Source of the DNA: an uncultured Eudoraea sp. | GTDB lineage: Bacteria; Bacteroidota; Bacteroidia; Flavobacteriales; Flavobacteriaceae | Assembly (NCBI GenBank): GCA_947258555.1 | Contig: CAMYJF010000001.1 | Span: 1-64,000 of the forward strand | Length of the DNA stretch: 64,000 nt | Reading direction: 5' to 3' | Shown here: in pieces, positions 14,569 through 24,277 of the stretch | Position numbering within the stretch: the first letter of the stretch is position 1 | Layout of the letters: every line of letters begins with the position of its first letter | The notes under the pieces: generated by a model | The model's database searches: none | Seen by the model: only the letters and a program-made list of their open reading frames with translations | What the model was told of the DNA's origin: nothing | Program-made: the position numbers and the translations under genes

Positions 14569-16377
14569 ATGGAACTCAGTACGCTAGATTATACGCTGAT
14601 CATTGGATTCTTTACCATTGTTTTGACAATAGGAATCGTTGTCTCCAAGAGATCTGGAAAGAATTCTACTGAATTTTTTCTTTCAGGCAAGACTATGCCT
14701 TGGTGGCTTTTAGGCCTTTCAATGGTGGCGACCACATTTTCTACCGATACACCTAATCTTGTAACTGATATTGTCAGAACCGATGGCGTTTCTGGTAACT
14801 GGGTGTGGTGGTGTTTTTTAATAACGGGAATGCTAACCGTATTTGTTTACGCCAAACTCTGGAGAAAATCGAATGTTAATACTGATTTAGAATTTTATGA
14901 ATTAAGATATGGCGGCAAACCAGCTAGTTTTTTAAGGAAATTCAGAGCGGTTTATCTAGGCGTTATTTTTAATGTGATTACCATGTCAGCAGTGACCTTG
15001 GCAGCCATTAAAATCGGAGGAATCATGTTAGGGCTTGAACCTTGGCAAACCGTTGTGAGTGCTGGCCTGATTACTGTAACCTTTAGTGCATTAGGAGGTT
15101 TTAAAGGTGTTGTTTATACTGATTTTCTATTGTTTTTTGTGGCAATGGCCGGTGCAATAGGCGCAGCATATTACCTGGTTAATTTACCCGAAGTCGGCGG
15201 TATAAACGCAGTAATGTCTAATGAAAATGTAATTGACAAACTTTCTATATTACCAGAGCTTAGCAACACAAAGGCAGTAATTACACTATTGGCTATTCCG
15301 TTTGCCGTGCAATGGTGGAGTTCCTGGTATCCTGGAGGGGAACCAGGAGGCGGAGGCTACATTGCCCAACGTATGTTAGCTGCAAAAAATGAGAATCATG
15401 CTATCGGAGCTACATTTTTCTTCAATATCATGCATTATGCCCTTAGGCCCTGGCCTTGGATATTGGTTGCCTTGGCCTCATTAGTAATTTACCCTGACAT
15501 TGCAAGTATCTCAGCGGCGTTTCCGAATGTTCCGGCAGACAAACTAGGACATGATCTGGCGTATTCTGCGATGTTGACTAAATTACCAAGCGGTCTATTA
15601 GGATTGGTTTTGGCATCGTTGATTGCAGCTTATATGAGCACTATTTCTACTCAATTAAATTGGGGTTCCTCTTATATAGTGTTCGATTTTTATAAACAAC
15701 AGATCAATCCCCAGGCTTCTGAAAAAAGGCTTGTTGCTGTTGGTAGATTTTCAACCGTAATATTAATGGTATTCAGTGCTGCTCTGGCGTTGTTGATGCA
15801 AAATGCAATGCAAATATTTGATATGCTCCTATTATTTGGCGCGGGTACAGGTCTAATTTTTATTCTACGCTGGTTTTGGTGGCGAATAAATGCCTGGACT
15901 GAAATTTCAGCCATGTTTGCCTCAGGTATTCTATCCATACTTTTGAAAGCAACACCCCTGGGTGATTTCTTCTTTAATACTGATACAGGGATATTTCCTG
16001 ATTGGGGAGAGATCCCTTTTGTAATGATAATAACCACTATTATATGGCTCACGGCTACTTTTACCACTCAACCAGAATCCAAAGATGTACTGCGTTCTTT
16101 TTACAAGAAAATCCAGCCTGGAGGCCCTGGATGGAGTAAAGTGGTTGATGAGGCCAAAATAGATAATGTTGAGGTTGACTTGGGTGAAAAATGGAGCGTG
16201 CCCTCCGGAATTCTGGCTATGCTATTGGGTGTTGTTTTGATTTATACGATAATGTTCGCTACAGGACATTGGATTTATGGTCATACAACTTCGGCTTTGA
16301 TTCTTACAGGCATTGCAATAGTTTCTGGATTCTTATTGATCAAAGCTTGGGGCCGAATGAAAGATGATATTTTATAA
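14569..16377 (+). CDS. Sodium:solute symporter (SSS family)
   Basis: 602 residues with about 14 hydrophobic segments spread over the whole length, as in SGLT/PutP-type transporters. The N-terminus (STLDYTLIIGFFTIVLTIGI) and the segment STEFFLSGKTMPWWLLGLSM followed by VATTFSTDTP are typical of the sugar-type branch, and ISTQLNWGSSYIVFDFY marks the helix 8 region with conserved Ser/Thr for sodium binding. The next gene starts 10 bp downstream with a TTG codon and encodes a NagX-type protein, so transport of a sugar, perhaps an amino sugar or chitooligosaccharide product, is a reasonable inference. A near-consensus -7 box TATCTTTA lies at 14540-14547. Confidence 0.95.
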   Translation: MELSTLDYTLIIGFFTIVLTIGIVVSKRSGKNSTEFFLSGKTMPWWLLGLSMVATTFSTDTPNLVTDIVRTDGVSGNWVWWCFLITGMLTVFVYAKLWRKSNVNTDLEFYELRYGGKPASFLRKFRAVYLGVIFNVITMSAVTLAAIKIGGIMLGLEPWQTVVSAGLITVTFSALGGFKGVVYTDFLLFFVAMAGAIGAAYYLVNLPEVGGINAVMSNENVIDKLSILPELSNTKAVITLLAIPFAVQWWSSWYPGGEPGGGGYIAQRMLAAKNENHAIGATFFFNIMHYALRPWPWILVALASLVIYPDIASISAAFPNVPADKLGHDLAYSAMLTKLPSGLLGLVLASLIAAYMSTISTQLNWGSSYIVFDFYKQQINPQASEKRLVAVGRFSTVILMVFSAALALLMQNAMQIFDMLLLFGAGTGLIFILRWFWWRINAWTEISAMFASGILSILLKATPLGDFFFNTDTGIFPDWGEIPFVMIITTIIWLTATFTTQPESKDVLRSFYKKIQPGGPGWSKVVDEAKIDNVEVDLGEKWSVPSGILAMLLGVVLIYTIMFATGHWIYGHTTSALILTGIAIVSGFLLIKAWGRMKDDIL

Positions 16378-16387
16378 ACTAGAGTAA

Positions 16388-17476
16388 TTGAACAAGAGGG
16401 TAATTTCAGTTGATATTTTTAGAGGCTTGACCATCGTACTTATGATTTTGGTCAACACCCCCGGCACTTGGTCTAATGTTTATACTCCTCTTTTACATGC
16501 AGATTGGCATGGCTATACCCCAACGGATCTTGTTTTCCCATTCTTTCTGTTCATTGTAGGGACTTCTATCGTATTCGCCTATCAAAATAAAACGCCTAAT
16601 TGGCCGGCGCATCGAAAAATCATAATTAGAACACTTAAGTTACTGGGACTAGGCCTTTTCCTTGGCGCGTTTATGATCGAATTTCCTTTTATAAAGAATT
16701 TTGAGTCTATCAGATTTCCAGGGGTTCTTCAGCGCATAGGCGTAGTATTCTTTTTTGCCTCTTTACTTTTTCTTCATTGCAACTGGCGCGTCCTGATCGG
16801 GATATGTATTGCCATTCTTTTAGGTTATTGGATATGGCTGGGATTCATTCCTTTGAATGGAGAGACACCAACTTTTGACAGGGCTCCGAATAATTGGGCG
16901 AACTATATTGACTTAAATATACTGGGCACTCATATGTACAAGGAAGATTATGATCCCGAAGGCATATTAAGCAGCCTTCCTTCTATAGCTACTGCACTTA
17001 TGGGAATCTTTACAGGCCTCATTCTTAGGGCAAAGACTCAAAGCAAGATCAAGTTTATGATCATCATTGGCGTAGCCTGCTTATTCCTTGGCTACATTTG
17101 GGATCTCGTATTCCCGATCAACAAGGCCATCTGGACAAGTAGTTATGTGCTCGTAACTGCAGGGTGGGCAAATCTTGCCTTATGCCTTATATATTATTTT
17201 ACAGATTATAAGAAGATCCGTCTTGGAAGTATATTCAGTTATGCAGGGGCCAATGCCATCACCGTATATTTTTTGTCGAGTTTCTTTACCAAGCTCTTTT
17301 ATCTGATTAAGGTAAACGAATCGCAATCACTACATGGATGGTTGTTTGACACGCTTTATACGTATGATTTCCTTTCTCTAAAGTTTTCATCCATGCTCTA
17401 TGGATTAACAGTAGCTGCATTCTATTGCCTACTGGCTTATATAATGTATAAGAGGAAGATCTTCATTAAAGTTTAG
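16388..17476 (+). CDS. NagX/HGSNAT-like membrane acyltransferase (DUF5009 type)
   Basis: 362 residues with about ten membrane helices. The N-terminus (VISVDIFRGLTIVLMILVNT, then PLLHADWHGYTPTDLVFPFF with a conserved His) is that of the family containing NagX of N-acetylglucosamine pathways and human heparan-alpha-glucosaminide N-acetyltransferase. Exact activity in bacteria is not settled; acetyl transfer to an amino sugar or a role in its uptake is usual inference. The start is TTG at 16388; the next in-frame Met comes after the first conserved motif. It is 10 bp behind the symporter, so both are one transcription unit. The stop lies 3 bp from the convergent ribE stop. Confidence 0.88.
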   Translation: MNKRVISVDIFRGLTIVLMILVNTPGTWSNVYTPLLHADWHGYTPTDLVFPFFLFIVGTSIVFAYQNKTPNWPAHRKIIIRTLKLLGLGLFLGAFMIEFPFIKNFESIRFPGVLQRIGVVFFFASLLFLHCNWRVLIGICIAILLGYWIWLGFIPLNGETPTFDRAPNNWANYIDLNILGTHMYKEDYDPEGILSSLPSIATALMGIFTGLILRAKTQSKIKFMIIIGVACLFLGYIWDLVFPINKAIWTSSYVLVTAGWANLALCLIYYFTDYKKIRLGSIFSYAGANAITVYFLSSFFTKLFYLIKVNESQSLHGWLFDTLYTYDFLSLKFSSMLYGLTVAAFYCLLAYIMYKRKIFIKV

Positions 17477-17479
17477 GGA

Positions 17480-18064
17480 CTAGCGTTCCAGAAACTTGGC
17501 GACATATTTGCCGATTACATCAAATTCAAGATTTACCCGATGTCCTATGTCATATGAGTTAAAGCGAGTATGCTGGTAAGTGTAGGGTATAATTGCCACA
17601 TCAAAGCTATTACGTCCGGAGTTTACAACGGTTAGACTAACCCCATCGATAGTTATGGACCCTTTTTCTACGGTGAGCAATTCTGGCAGAGGCTCATACT
17701 GAAAGGAAAAAAACCAACTGCCATCTTGTTCTTCGATCGCCGTGCATCGGGCTGTGGTATCTACGTGTCCTTGCACCAGATGACCGTCTAAGCGATCCCC
17801 GATTTTCATCGCACGTTCTAAATTAACCTGATCCCCCTCCTGCAATTCACCTAAAGCCGACTTTAGTAATGTTTCCTGTATGGCGGTAACAACATGATTA
17901 GCTCCTTCGACGGCGATCACCGTAAGACAGACACCATTATGAGATAGGCTTTGATCGATTTTTAATGACGAAGATATATCTGACCGAATATGGAGATGAA
18001 GATTCTGCCCCTCCTTTTCAAGTTTGGTAACCAAGCCTAATGTTTCAATGATCCCTGTAAACAC
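17480..18064 (-). CDS. ribE: Riboflavin synthase, alpha chain
   Basis: Dismutates two 6,7-dimethyl-8-ribityllumazine molecules into riboflavin. The start is set at GTG 18064, because family members begin (M)FTGIIE and the 14 residues before it in the longer frame have no counterpart; this gives 194 residues, the usual length. The two internal lumazine-binding repeats are visible: FTGIIETLG with SHNGVCLTV, and GHLVQGHVDTTA with TIDGVSLTVV. The gene is divergent from pdxA with a 57-bp gap, so two vitamin cofactor genes share one promoter region. Confidence 0.96.
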   Translation of the reverse strand: MFTGIIETLGLVTKLEKEGQNLHLHIRSDISSSLKIDQSLSHNGVCLTVIAVEGANHVVTAIQETLLKSALGELQEGDQVNLERAMKIGDRLDGHLVQGHVDTTARCTAIEEQDGSWFFSFQYEPLPELLTVEKGSITIDGVSLTVVNSGRNSFDVAIIPYTYQHTRFNSYDIGHRVNLEFDVIGKYVAKFLER

Positions 18065-18121
18065 GTGTCCTTTAAAATAAGTAGTTTTACCGTGTAAAGG
18101 TAGCATTTAAGGATTTTTTGA

Positions 18122-19168
18122 ATGAATGAATCGGCAAAAATAAGACTGGGTATTTCAATAGGCGATCTGAATGGCATAGGTTCAGAAGTGGCGTTGAAGA
18201 CTTTTGCAGATAGCAGAATGATGGAATTCTGCACGCCGGTCATTTTTGCCTCTAATAAGACCATAAGCCAGGTAAATAACACCCTGAAACTGAATATTAA
18301 TTTCAATGGGGTTAAAGAGCTGAACAAGATCATATATGGGAAGATCAACGTGGTGAATGTTTGGCAGGAAGAGGCAGAGATCAAATTCGGAGAAACGACG
18401 GATATTGCCGGCAAATATGCACTTCGATCCTTAAAAGCAGCCGTAGAAGCTCTTAAAAAAAATCAGATCGATGTGCTGGTGACTGCGCCCATAAGTAAAA
18501 GCAATATCCAATCTGAAGATTTCAAATTTCCGGGCCATACCGATTTCCTGGCCGAGACTTTTCAATCGGATAGTCTGATGTTCATGGTTACAGACGATTT
18601 TAAGATCGGACTAATGACAGACCATGTAGCCCTTAAAGATATTGCTGAGGTGATCACAGCTGAATTGGTCAAGAAGAAGATCAAGAAGATAATTGATTCC
18701 CTGGAACGCGATTTTGCTGTGCGCAAACCAAAGATTGCAGTGCTCGGAATAAATCCTCATAGTGGAGATAATGGGGTGATTGGCAAAGAAGACGATGAAA
18801 TTGTAAAACCTGTTATTCAGGAGTGCCTTGACGAAGGATTACTTGTCTTCGGCCCTTATGCGGCAGATAGCTTTTTTGGTACAGGAAATCACCAAAAGTT
18901 TGACGCAGTTTTAGCTGCTTATCACGATCAGGGATTGATCCCATTTAAAACCCTATCGTTTGGAAAAGGGGTAAATTTCACTGCGGGCTTACCCGTAGTA
19001 CGTACGTCTCCCGATCATGGAACTGCTTTTGAGATAGCTGGAAAAGGAGAAGCCGACGCAGGATCTTTTAAAGAAGCTGTTTTTATGGCGATACGGATAT
19101 TCAAAAACAGGGAGGAGTATAAGAAATTGACAGCAACCCCACTCGAAGCCCAAATTCAAAAGAAATAA
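18122..19168 (+). CDS. pdxA: 4-hydroxythreonine-4-phosphate dehydrogenase
   Basis: NAD-dependent oxidation step of the DXP-dependent pyridoxal phosphate pathway. 348 residues. Family motifs: LGISIGDLNGIGSEV at the start, VTAPISKSNIQ, FPGHTDFLAE (substrate and metal His), MTDHVALKDI, LGINPHSGDNGVIG, AAYHDQGLIPFKTLSFGKGV with a metal-binding His, and LPVVRTSPDHGTAFEIAGKG at the end. It is followed by the DUF177-rpmF unit, which has its own -7 box. Confidence 0.97.
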   Translation: MNESAKIRLGISIGDLNGIGSEVALKTFADSRMMEFCTPVIFASNKTISQVNNTLKLNINFNGVKELNKIIYGKINVVNVWQEEAEIKFGETTDIAGKYALRSLKAAVEALKKNQIDVLVTAPISKSNIQSEDFKFPGHTDFLAETFQSDSLMFMVTDDFKIGLMTDHVALKDIAEVITAELVKKKIKKIIDSLERDFAVRKPKIAVLGINPHSGDNGVIGKEDDEIVKPVIQECLDEGLLVFGPYAADSFFGTGNHQKFDAVLAAYHDQGLIPFKTLSFGKGVNFTAGLPVVRTSPDHGTAFEIAGKGEADAGSFKEAVFMAIRIFKNREEYKKLTATPLEAQIQKK

Positions 19169-19237
19169 CCACTACTTATTCCTCTGGTATGAGGCTCAAA
19201 TTCTTGTTGCAAAGGTTGTGAAATCTTAAATAAACCC

Positions 19238-19245
19238 TATCTTTG
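19238..19245 (+). promoter_or_regulatory. -7 box (TATCTTTG) of the DUF177-rpmF unit
   Basis: Full TAnnTTTG match. A possible TTG start codon at 19243 lies inside this box, so it cannot be the translation start of a transcript beginning here. This moves the gene start to ATG 19270. Confidence 0.55.
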
Positions 19246-19269
19246 CAGGCCGAAATTGATTGGAAACCA

Positions 19270-19803
19270 ATGGAGATGAATAAGGAGTTTATTATTCCTT
19301 TTGCGGGCTTGAAATTGGGAAAACACCATTTTAAGTACCAAATTTCGAATTCGTTCTTTGAATCTTTTAATTATGAGGAGTTTAACGCCTCATCGATTGA
19401 TGTCACTGCCGATCTGGAAAAGACCTCAACGATCATGGAGTTATCTTTAAAAGCACAAGGCTCGGTCAATGTAAATTGCGACCTTTCCAGTGAGGCTTTT
19501 GATCTGCCACTCTCCGGGGAACTTGATCTTGTGATCAAGTTTGGGGAAGCGTATGATGATGACTTTGAAGATATTGTCGTACTGCCTCATGGAGAACACC
19601 AGTTAGATATTTCACAATTTGTATATGAAATGATCGTGCTGGCTGTTCCTCAAAAAAGAATACATCCCGGTGTTGAAGACGGTAGTCTCAAATCTGAGTT
19701 ACTTGACAAATTGCGGGATATGGATCTATCAGGTTCAAAGAATCAGGAAAAAAAGAATGATCCCAGATGGGATGCATTAAAAAAATTATTAACGAATAAA
19801 TAA
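19270..19803 (+). CDS. DUF177 (YceD-like) protein
   Basis: About 177 residues from ATG 19270 (a second ATG follows at 19276). Members of DUF177 are encoded directly before ribosomal protein L32 in most bacteria and are needed for normal 23S rRNA and 50S accumulation. The usual core with the conserved Cys ([20 protein letters not shown]) and the acidic ...[20 protein letters not shown] is visible, and the tail ends in [11 protein letters not shown] as expected. rpmF starts 8 bp downstream. Confidence 0.93.
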   Translation: MEMNKEFIIPFAGLKLGKHHFKYQISNSFFESFNYEEFNASSIDVTADLEKTSTIMELSLKAQGSVNVNCDLSSEAFDLPLSGELDLVIKFGEAYDDDFEDIVVLPHGEHQLDISQFVYEMIVLAVPQKRIHPGVEDGSLKSELLDKLRDMDLSGSKNQEKKNDPRWDALKKLLTNK

Positions 19804-19811
19804 CCTTCGTC

Positions 19812-20006
19812 ATGGCACATCCTAAACGGAAAACGTCTAAAACGCGTCGCGACAAAAGAAGAACACATTACAAAGCTACGGCTCCAACACTTGCCAAAGA
19901 CCCAACAACAGGTGAGACACATCTGTTTCACAGAGCGCATTGGCATGAAGGAAAACTGTACTATCGCGGACAAGTACTGATCGATAAAACAGATGAATCC
20001 GTATAA
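19812..20006 (+). CDS. rpmF: 50S ribosomal protein L32
   Basis: 64 residues beginning [20 protein letters not shown], the standard L32 N-terminus. The usual zinc-binding Cys are absent ([17 protein letters not shown]), as in the zinc-free form. It lies in the conserved DUF177-rpmF-fabH order; a terminator separates it from fabH. Confidence 0.98.
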   Translation: MAHPKRKTSKTRRDKRRTHYKATAPTLAKDPTTGETHLFHRAHWHEGKLYYRGQVLIDKTDESV

Positions 20007-20028
20007 GGATCTTGTACCTGAGAAATTC

Positions 20029-20052
20029 ACCCACTTTTTAGTGGGTTTTTTT
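20029..20052 (+). terminator. Rho-independent terminator after rpmF
   Basis: ACCCACT pairs with AGTGGGT around TTTT, and the right arm is followed by seven T. Confidence 0.82.
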
Positions 20053-20166
20053 ATAGTCGATTTTCTTTAAAATTGATTGAAAATGAGTCAAAATTGCCCA
20101 AAATTGCCTATTTTTCGCTGATTTTATAGGATTTTTGGACGTTTTTGACAAAAAACCAACACTAGC

Positions 20167-21168
20167 ATGAGCACAATCTCGGCGGCCATTACCGCAGTTG
20201 GCGCCTACCTTCCTGAATACAGGTTAACCAATGAAATTTTGGAGACCATGGTGGATACCACAGATGAGTGGATCACCACGCGAACAGGAGTAAAAGAACG
20301 ACGGATCTTAAAGGACCCTGATAAAGGAACATCCTATTTGGCCATTAAAGCTGCGCAAGATCTTATGGAGAAAAGAGATCTGGACCCGTTAGAGATTGAT
20401 CTGGTATTAGTAGGCACAGCGACTCCCGATATGCCCGTGGCTTCCACGGCAGTCTACGTCGCCACGGAAATTGGAGCGACAAATGCTTTTGCTTATGACA
20501 TCCAGGCAGCCTGCTCTAATTTTTTGTACGGAATGTCAACAGCTGCCAGATATATTGAATCTGGTAAATACAAAAAAGTCTTGCTCATTGGCGCAGATAA
20601 GATGTCGTCTATTTTAGACTATACAGATAGGACGACCTGCATTATTTTTGGTGATGGCGGGGGTGCTGTTCTATTTGAACCGAATACAGAGGGATATGGG
20701 GTCCAGGACGAATACCTGAGATCGGATGGAACAGGGCGTCAGTTTCTTAAAATAGAAGCAGGGGGATCTCTAATGCCTGCATCAGAGGAAACGGTTCGCG
20801 ATAAAAAGCACTATGTATTCCAGGACGGGAAATCGGTCTTTAAATTTGCAGTTTCCAATATGGCCGATGTAGCAGAAAAAATAATGGAAAGAAATGGACT
20901 GACACATGAAGATGTTCAATGGCTTGTTCCACATCAGGCAAATAAGCGTATTATTGACGCGACCTCAAATAGGATGGGATTAGATGCCTCAAAAGTCATG
21001 ATGAACATTCAGCGATATGGAAACACTACTTCAGCAACCTTACCTCTTTTGCTTCACGACTACGAGAAGCAGTTGAAAAAAGGGGATAATTTAGTGTTTG
21101 CTGCTTTTGGTGGTGGCTTTACCTGGGGAGCTCTTTATCTCAAGTGGGCCTATGATACAAATGATTAA
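20167..21168 (+). CDS. fabH: 3-oxoacyl-ACP synthase III
   Basis: Condenses acetyl- or branched acyl-CoA with malonyl-ACP to start fatty-acid synthesis. 333 residues. The catalytic Cys lies in DIQAACSNFLYG (near 117), the His in WLVPHQANKRII (near 258) and the Asn in RYGNTTSATLPLL (near 288). The DEWITTRTGVKERR segment near residue 40 and the C-terminal FAAFGGGFTWGALYLKW are canonical. accB starts 21 bp downstream, which makes a fabH-accB-accC unit for the first steps of fatty-acid synthesis. The -7 region shows TATTTTTC, one mismatch from consensus. Confidence 0.97.
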   Translation: MSTISAAITAVGAYLPEYRLTNEILETMVDTTDEWITTRTGVKERRILKDPDKGTSYLAIKAAQDLMEKRDLDPLEIDLVLVGTATPDMPVASTAVYVATEIGATNAFAYDIQAACSNFLYGMSTAARYIESGKYKKVLLIGADKMSSILDYTDRTTCIIFGDGGGAVLFEPNTEGYGVQDEYLRSDGTGRQFLKIEAGGSLMPASEETVRDKKHYVFQDGKSVFKFAVSNMADVAEKIMERNGLTHEDVQWLVPHQANKRIIDATSNRMGLDASKVMMNIQRYGNTTSATLPLLLHDYEKQLKKGDNLVFAAFGGGFTWGALYLKWAYDTND

Positions 21169-21189
21169 AACAGAACAAATACGAAGTCA

Positions 21190-21690
21190 ATGGATATTAA
21201 GGAAATTCAAAGTCTAATCAAATTCGTAGCCAAATCTGGTGCCAGCGAAGTGAAGCTGGAGACTCCGGAATTGAAGATTACGATCCGCACAGGTGCACCA
21301 AATGCCGGGGCGGAAACAACAATTGTTCAACAGATTCCTGTGGCACAGGCTCCTGTACCAACTGTAGTGGCAACCCCACCACCTGCAGCTGCTGAAAGCC
21401 CGGCCCCTGCGGCAGAAGTCCCTCCAACTGAGGAGGCGGATGACCCCAGGTACATAACAATTAAGTCACCCATCATTGGAACATTCTATAGGAAGCCATC
21501 CCCTGATAAACCTTCTTTTGTAGAAGTTGGAAGGTCTATTGCACCTGGCGATGTGCTTTGTGTGATTGAAGCCATGAAACTTTTCAATGATATAGAATCT
21601 GAAGTTTCAGGAAAGGTTGTAAAAGTTCTGGTAGAAGATGCTTCACCAGTCGAGTTTGATCAACCTTTATTCCTTATAGATCCTTCATAA
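21190..21690 (+). CDS. accB: Biotin carboxyl carrier protein of acetyl-CoA carboxylase
   Basis: 166 residues. An N-terminal domain ([20 protein letters not shown]) is followed by a Pro/Ala-rich flexible linker (about 55-85) and the biotinyl domain with the biotin-accepting Lys in [15 protein letters not shown] and the thumb region around [11 protein letters not shown]. It carries biotin between AccC and the carboxyltransferase. accC follows after 72 bp. Confidence 0.97.
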   Translation: MDIKEIQSLIKFVAKSGASEVKLETPELKITIRTGAPNAGAETTIVQQIPVAQAPVPTVVATPPPAAAESPAPAAEVPPTEEADDPRYITIKSPIIGTFYRKPSPDKPSFVEVGRSIAPGDVLCVIEAMKLFNDIESEVSGKVVKVLVEDASPVEFDQPLFLIDPS

Positions 21691-21762
21691 GTTGTAACTC
21701 AACATGTCTAGTAACAGATGGATTGGTTCATAATGAAGCAATCCTATTGAAAGTCTTGTAGT

Positions 21763-23121
21763 ATGTTCAAAAAAATACTAATTGCCAATCGAGGGGAGAT
21801 CGCCCTAAGAATTATCCGCACATGTAAGGAGATGGGGATCAAAACGGTCGCGGTATATTCTAAAGCCGATGAAGAAAGCCTCCATGTTAGGTTTGCAGAT
21901 GAAGCCGTATGTATAGGTCCTGCCCCGAGTAGTGAGTCATACCTGAAAATTCCAAACATTATTGCAGCGGCAGAGATCACTAATGCAGATGCAATACATC
22001 CCGGCTATGGTTTTCTATCTGAAAATTCAAAGTTCTCTAAGATTTGTGCAGAGCACGACATCAAGTTCATTGGGGCGACTGGTGAACAAATTGATAAAAT
22101 GGGTGACAAGGCTACCGCTAAAAAAACAATGAAGGAAGCCGGAGTGCCAACTATTCCTGGTTCTGAAGGATTGCTGAAGAATGTGGCTGATGCCAAAAAG
22201 ACTGCCAAAAAAGTAGGGTATCCGGTAATGATCAAAGCTACTGCTGGTGGCGGTGGAAAAGGAATGCGAGCTGTTTGGAGCGAAGAGGAAATGCAAAAGC
22301 ATTTTGAAAGCGCTGTACAGGAAGCTGAAGCGGCTTTCGGGAATGGCGGCATGTATATGGAAAAACTTATCCAGGAGCCACGGCACATAGAAATACAAGT
22401 AGTAGGAGACCAATATGGCAAAGCATGCCATTTGTCTGAACGCGATTGCAGCATTCAACGAAGACACCAAAAGCTAACTGAAGAAACCCCCTCACCTTTT
22501 ATGACTGACAAACTAAGGGAGAACATGGGTCTTGCAGCAATTAAAGCTGCTGAATATATTAAGTATGAGGGTGCAGGTACTGTAGAATTCCTGGTTGATA
22601 AACACCGGAATTTCTACTTTATGGAAATGAATACCCGTATCCAGGTAGAACATCCAATTACAGAACAGGTGATTGATTATGATCTCATACGCGAACAAAT
22701 ATTAGTAGCTGCCGGAGTTCCAATTTCTGGTAAGAATTACGTTCCTAAGCTGCATTCCATCGAGTGCAGGATCAACGCAGAAGATCCTTATAATGACTTC
22801 CGGCCCTCGCCAGGAAAGATCACAACCTTACACACCCCCGGAGGTCACGGAATACGTTTAGACACCCATGTATATAGCGGATATATTATTCCACCATACT
22901 ATGACTCCATGATCGCAAAATTAATTACCTCGGCCCAAACACGTGAGGAGGCGATCAATAAGATGAAGCGTGCATTGGATGAATTTGTGATTGAAGGAGT
23001 GAAAACCACAATTCCGTTCCACAGGCAATTGATGGACCACCCGGATTACCTTGCCGGTAATTATACTACGAAGTTTATGGAAGACTTTGAAATGAAGGAA
23101 GAGAAAGGGCAGGGGCTTTAA
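21763..23121 (+). CDS. accC: Biotin carboxylase subunit of acetyl-CoA carboxylase
   Basis: ATP-dependent carboxylation of biotin on AccB. 452 residues, normal for AccC. Visible motifs are [20 protein letters not shown] at the start, [26 protein letters not shown], the glycine-rich ATP-grasp loop [25 protein letters not shown], and [15 protein letters not shown] with catalytic residues. It ends the fabH-accB-accC unit; an oxidoreductase gene begins 23 bp later and may be co-transcribed. Confidence 0.98.
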   Translation: MFKKILIANRGEIALRIIRTCKEMGIKTVAVYSKADEESLHVRFADEAVCIGPAPSSESYLKIPNIIAAAEITNADAIHPGYGFLSENSKFSKICAEHDIKFIGATGEQIDKMGDKATAKKTMKEAGVPTIPGSEGLLKNVADAKKTAKKVGYPVMIKATAGGGGKGMRAVWSEEEMQKHFESAVQEAEAAFGNGGMYMEKLIQEPRHIEIQVVGDQYGKACHLSERDCSIQRRHQKLTEETPSPFMTDKLRENMGLAAIKAAEYIKYEGAGTVEFLVDKHRNFYFMEMNTRIQVEHPITEQVIDYDLIREQILVAAGVPISGKNYVPKLHSIECRINAEDPYNDFRPSPGKITTLHTPGGHGIRLDTHVYSGYIIPPYYDSMIAKLITSAQTREEAINKMKRALDEFVIEGVKTTIPFHRQLMDHPDYLAGNYTTKFMEDFEMKEEKGQGL

Positions 23122-23144
23122 AAAAAACAGAAACCGCATATCAC

Positions 23145-24257
23145 ATGCTGAGTTATTGGGAGTATAAATCTTGGCTTCAACAGGTAGATTTTACTATTGT
23201 TGGAAGCGGGATTGTAGGGATCAATTGCGCCTTGACTCTCCGAAAAAAATTTCCAAAAGCAAAGATCATTATCCTGGAACGGGGTATTCTGCCCCAGGGA
23301 GCAAGTACAAAAAATGCCGGTTTTGCCTGCTTTGGCAGCGTATCCGAAATTCTGGATGACCTTAAATCACATAGCGAAGAAGAGGTCATTAATCTCATTC
23401 AAAATAGATGGACAGGCGTTCAACACTTAAGAAGCTTGCTGGGCGATGAAAAACTCAAGTTCCATTCTCTGGGCGGGTACGAAGTGTTTTCCGAAAAGGA
23501 AACGGACCTCTATGAAGAATGCCTGAAAGCCCGAGAGTGCATTAATACTATGCTCTCACCTATCTTTGGTCAGTCTGTTTTTGAAGAAAGGTCGAATACT
23601 TTTGGATTCCAAAACATAAAGGAAACTCTTCTCTGGAACCAGTTCGAAGGACAATTGGATACAGGTGAAATGATGAGGGGTTTACTGGATCTTGCGCTAA
23701 AGCAGGACATTCTGATATTAAATTCTATCACCGTCACCTCATTCGAAGAGAATGCTTCCCATGTGTCTATAAAAACAGATAAGTTCGACATGGAGAGCAG
23801 CTATTTATTAGTTGCCACCAACGGTTTCGCCAAGGAGATCTTAAATGAACAAGTGCAGCCCGCGAGAGCTCAGGTGCTGATCACCAAACCCATCAATGAC
23901 CTTTCTATTAAAGGTACTTTCCACATGTACAAAGGGTTCAACTATTTTCGCAATGTTGAAAACAGGATATTATTGGGCGGAGGCCGCCACCTGAATATGG
24001 ATCAGGAGGAAACAATATCATTCGGGCAATCAGAGGAGATCAAAACATATCTATTATCGCTTTTGAAAGAAGTTATTTTACCCGACACCGATTTTGAGAT
24101 CGATCAGTGGTGGAGCGGAATAATGGGGGTTGGAAGTAAGAAACACCCAATTGTAAAGCCTGTAAGCGCTCGTGTTTATTGCGGAGTTCGTTTAGGCGGA
24201 ATGGGTGTGGCAATAGGCAGTGCCGTGGGCCAGGAATTGGCGGACTTGATCTCCTAA
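23145..24257 (+). CDS. FAD-dependent oxidoreductase (DAO family)
   Basis: 370 residues. The dinucleotide-binding motif VGSGIVGINCALTL (residues about 18-31) ends in the ribose-binding Glu of IIILERG. GASTKNAGFACFGS is typical of D-amino-acid oxidase/glycine oxidase-type enzymes, and the C-terminal GVRLGGMGVAIGSAVGQELA closes the FAD site. The substrate is probably an amine or amino acid but cannot be named. It lies 23 bp after accC and 20 bp before a GntP-type permease, so it could act on what that permease imports or simply be read through. Confidence 0.88.
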   Translation: MLSYWEYKSWLQQVDFTIVGSGIVGINCALTLRKKFPKAKIIILERGILPQGASTKNAGFACFGSVSEILDDLKSHSEEEVINLIQNRWTGVQHLRSLLGDEKLKFHSLGGYEVFSEKETDLYEECLKARECINTMLSPIFGQSVFEERSNTFGFQNIKETLLWNQFEGQLDTGEMMRGLLDLALKQDILILNSITVTSFEENASHVSIKTDKFDMESSYLLVATNGFAKEILNEQVQPARAQVLITKPINDLSIKGTFHMYKGFNYFRNVENRILLGGGRHLNMDQEETISFGQSEEIKTYLLSLLKEVILPDTDFEIDQWWSGIMGVGSKKHPIVKPVSARVYCGVRLGGMGVAIGSAVGQELADLIS

Positions 24258-24277
24258 GAATTAAGTACATTTCACAT

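Noticed and set aside
18065-18121. -7 boxes in the ribE/pdxA gap
   Set aside because: TAGTTTTA and the minus-strand TACCTTTA each miss the final G, so I did not list them as features.
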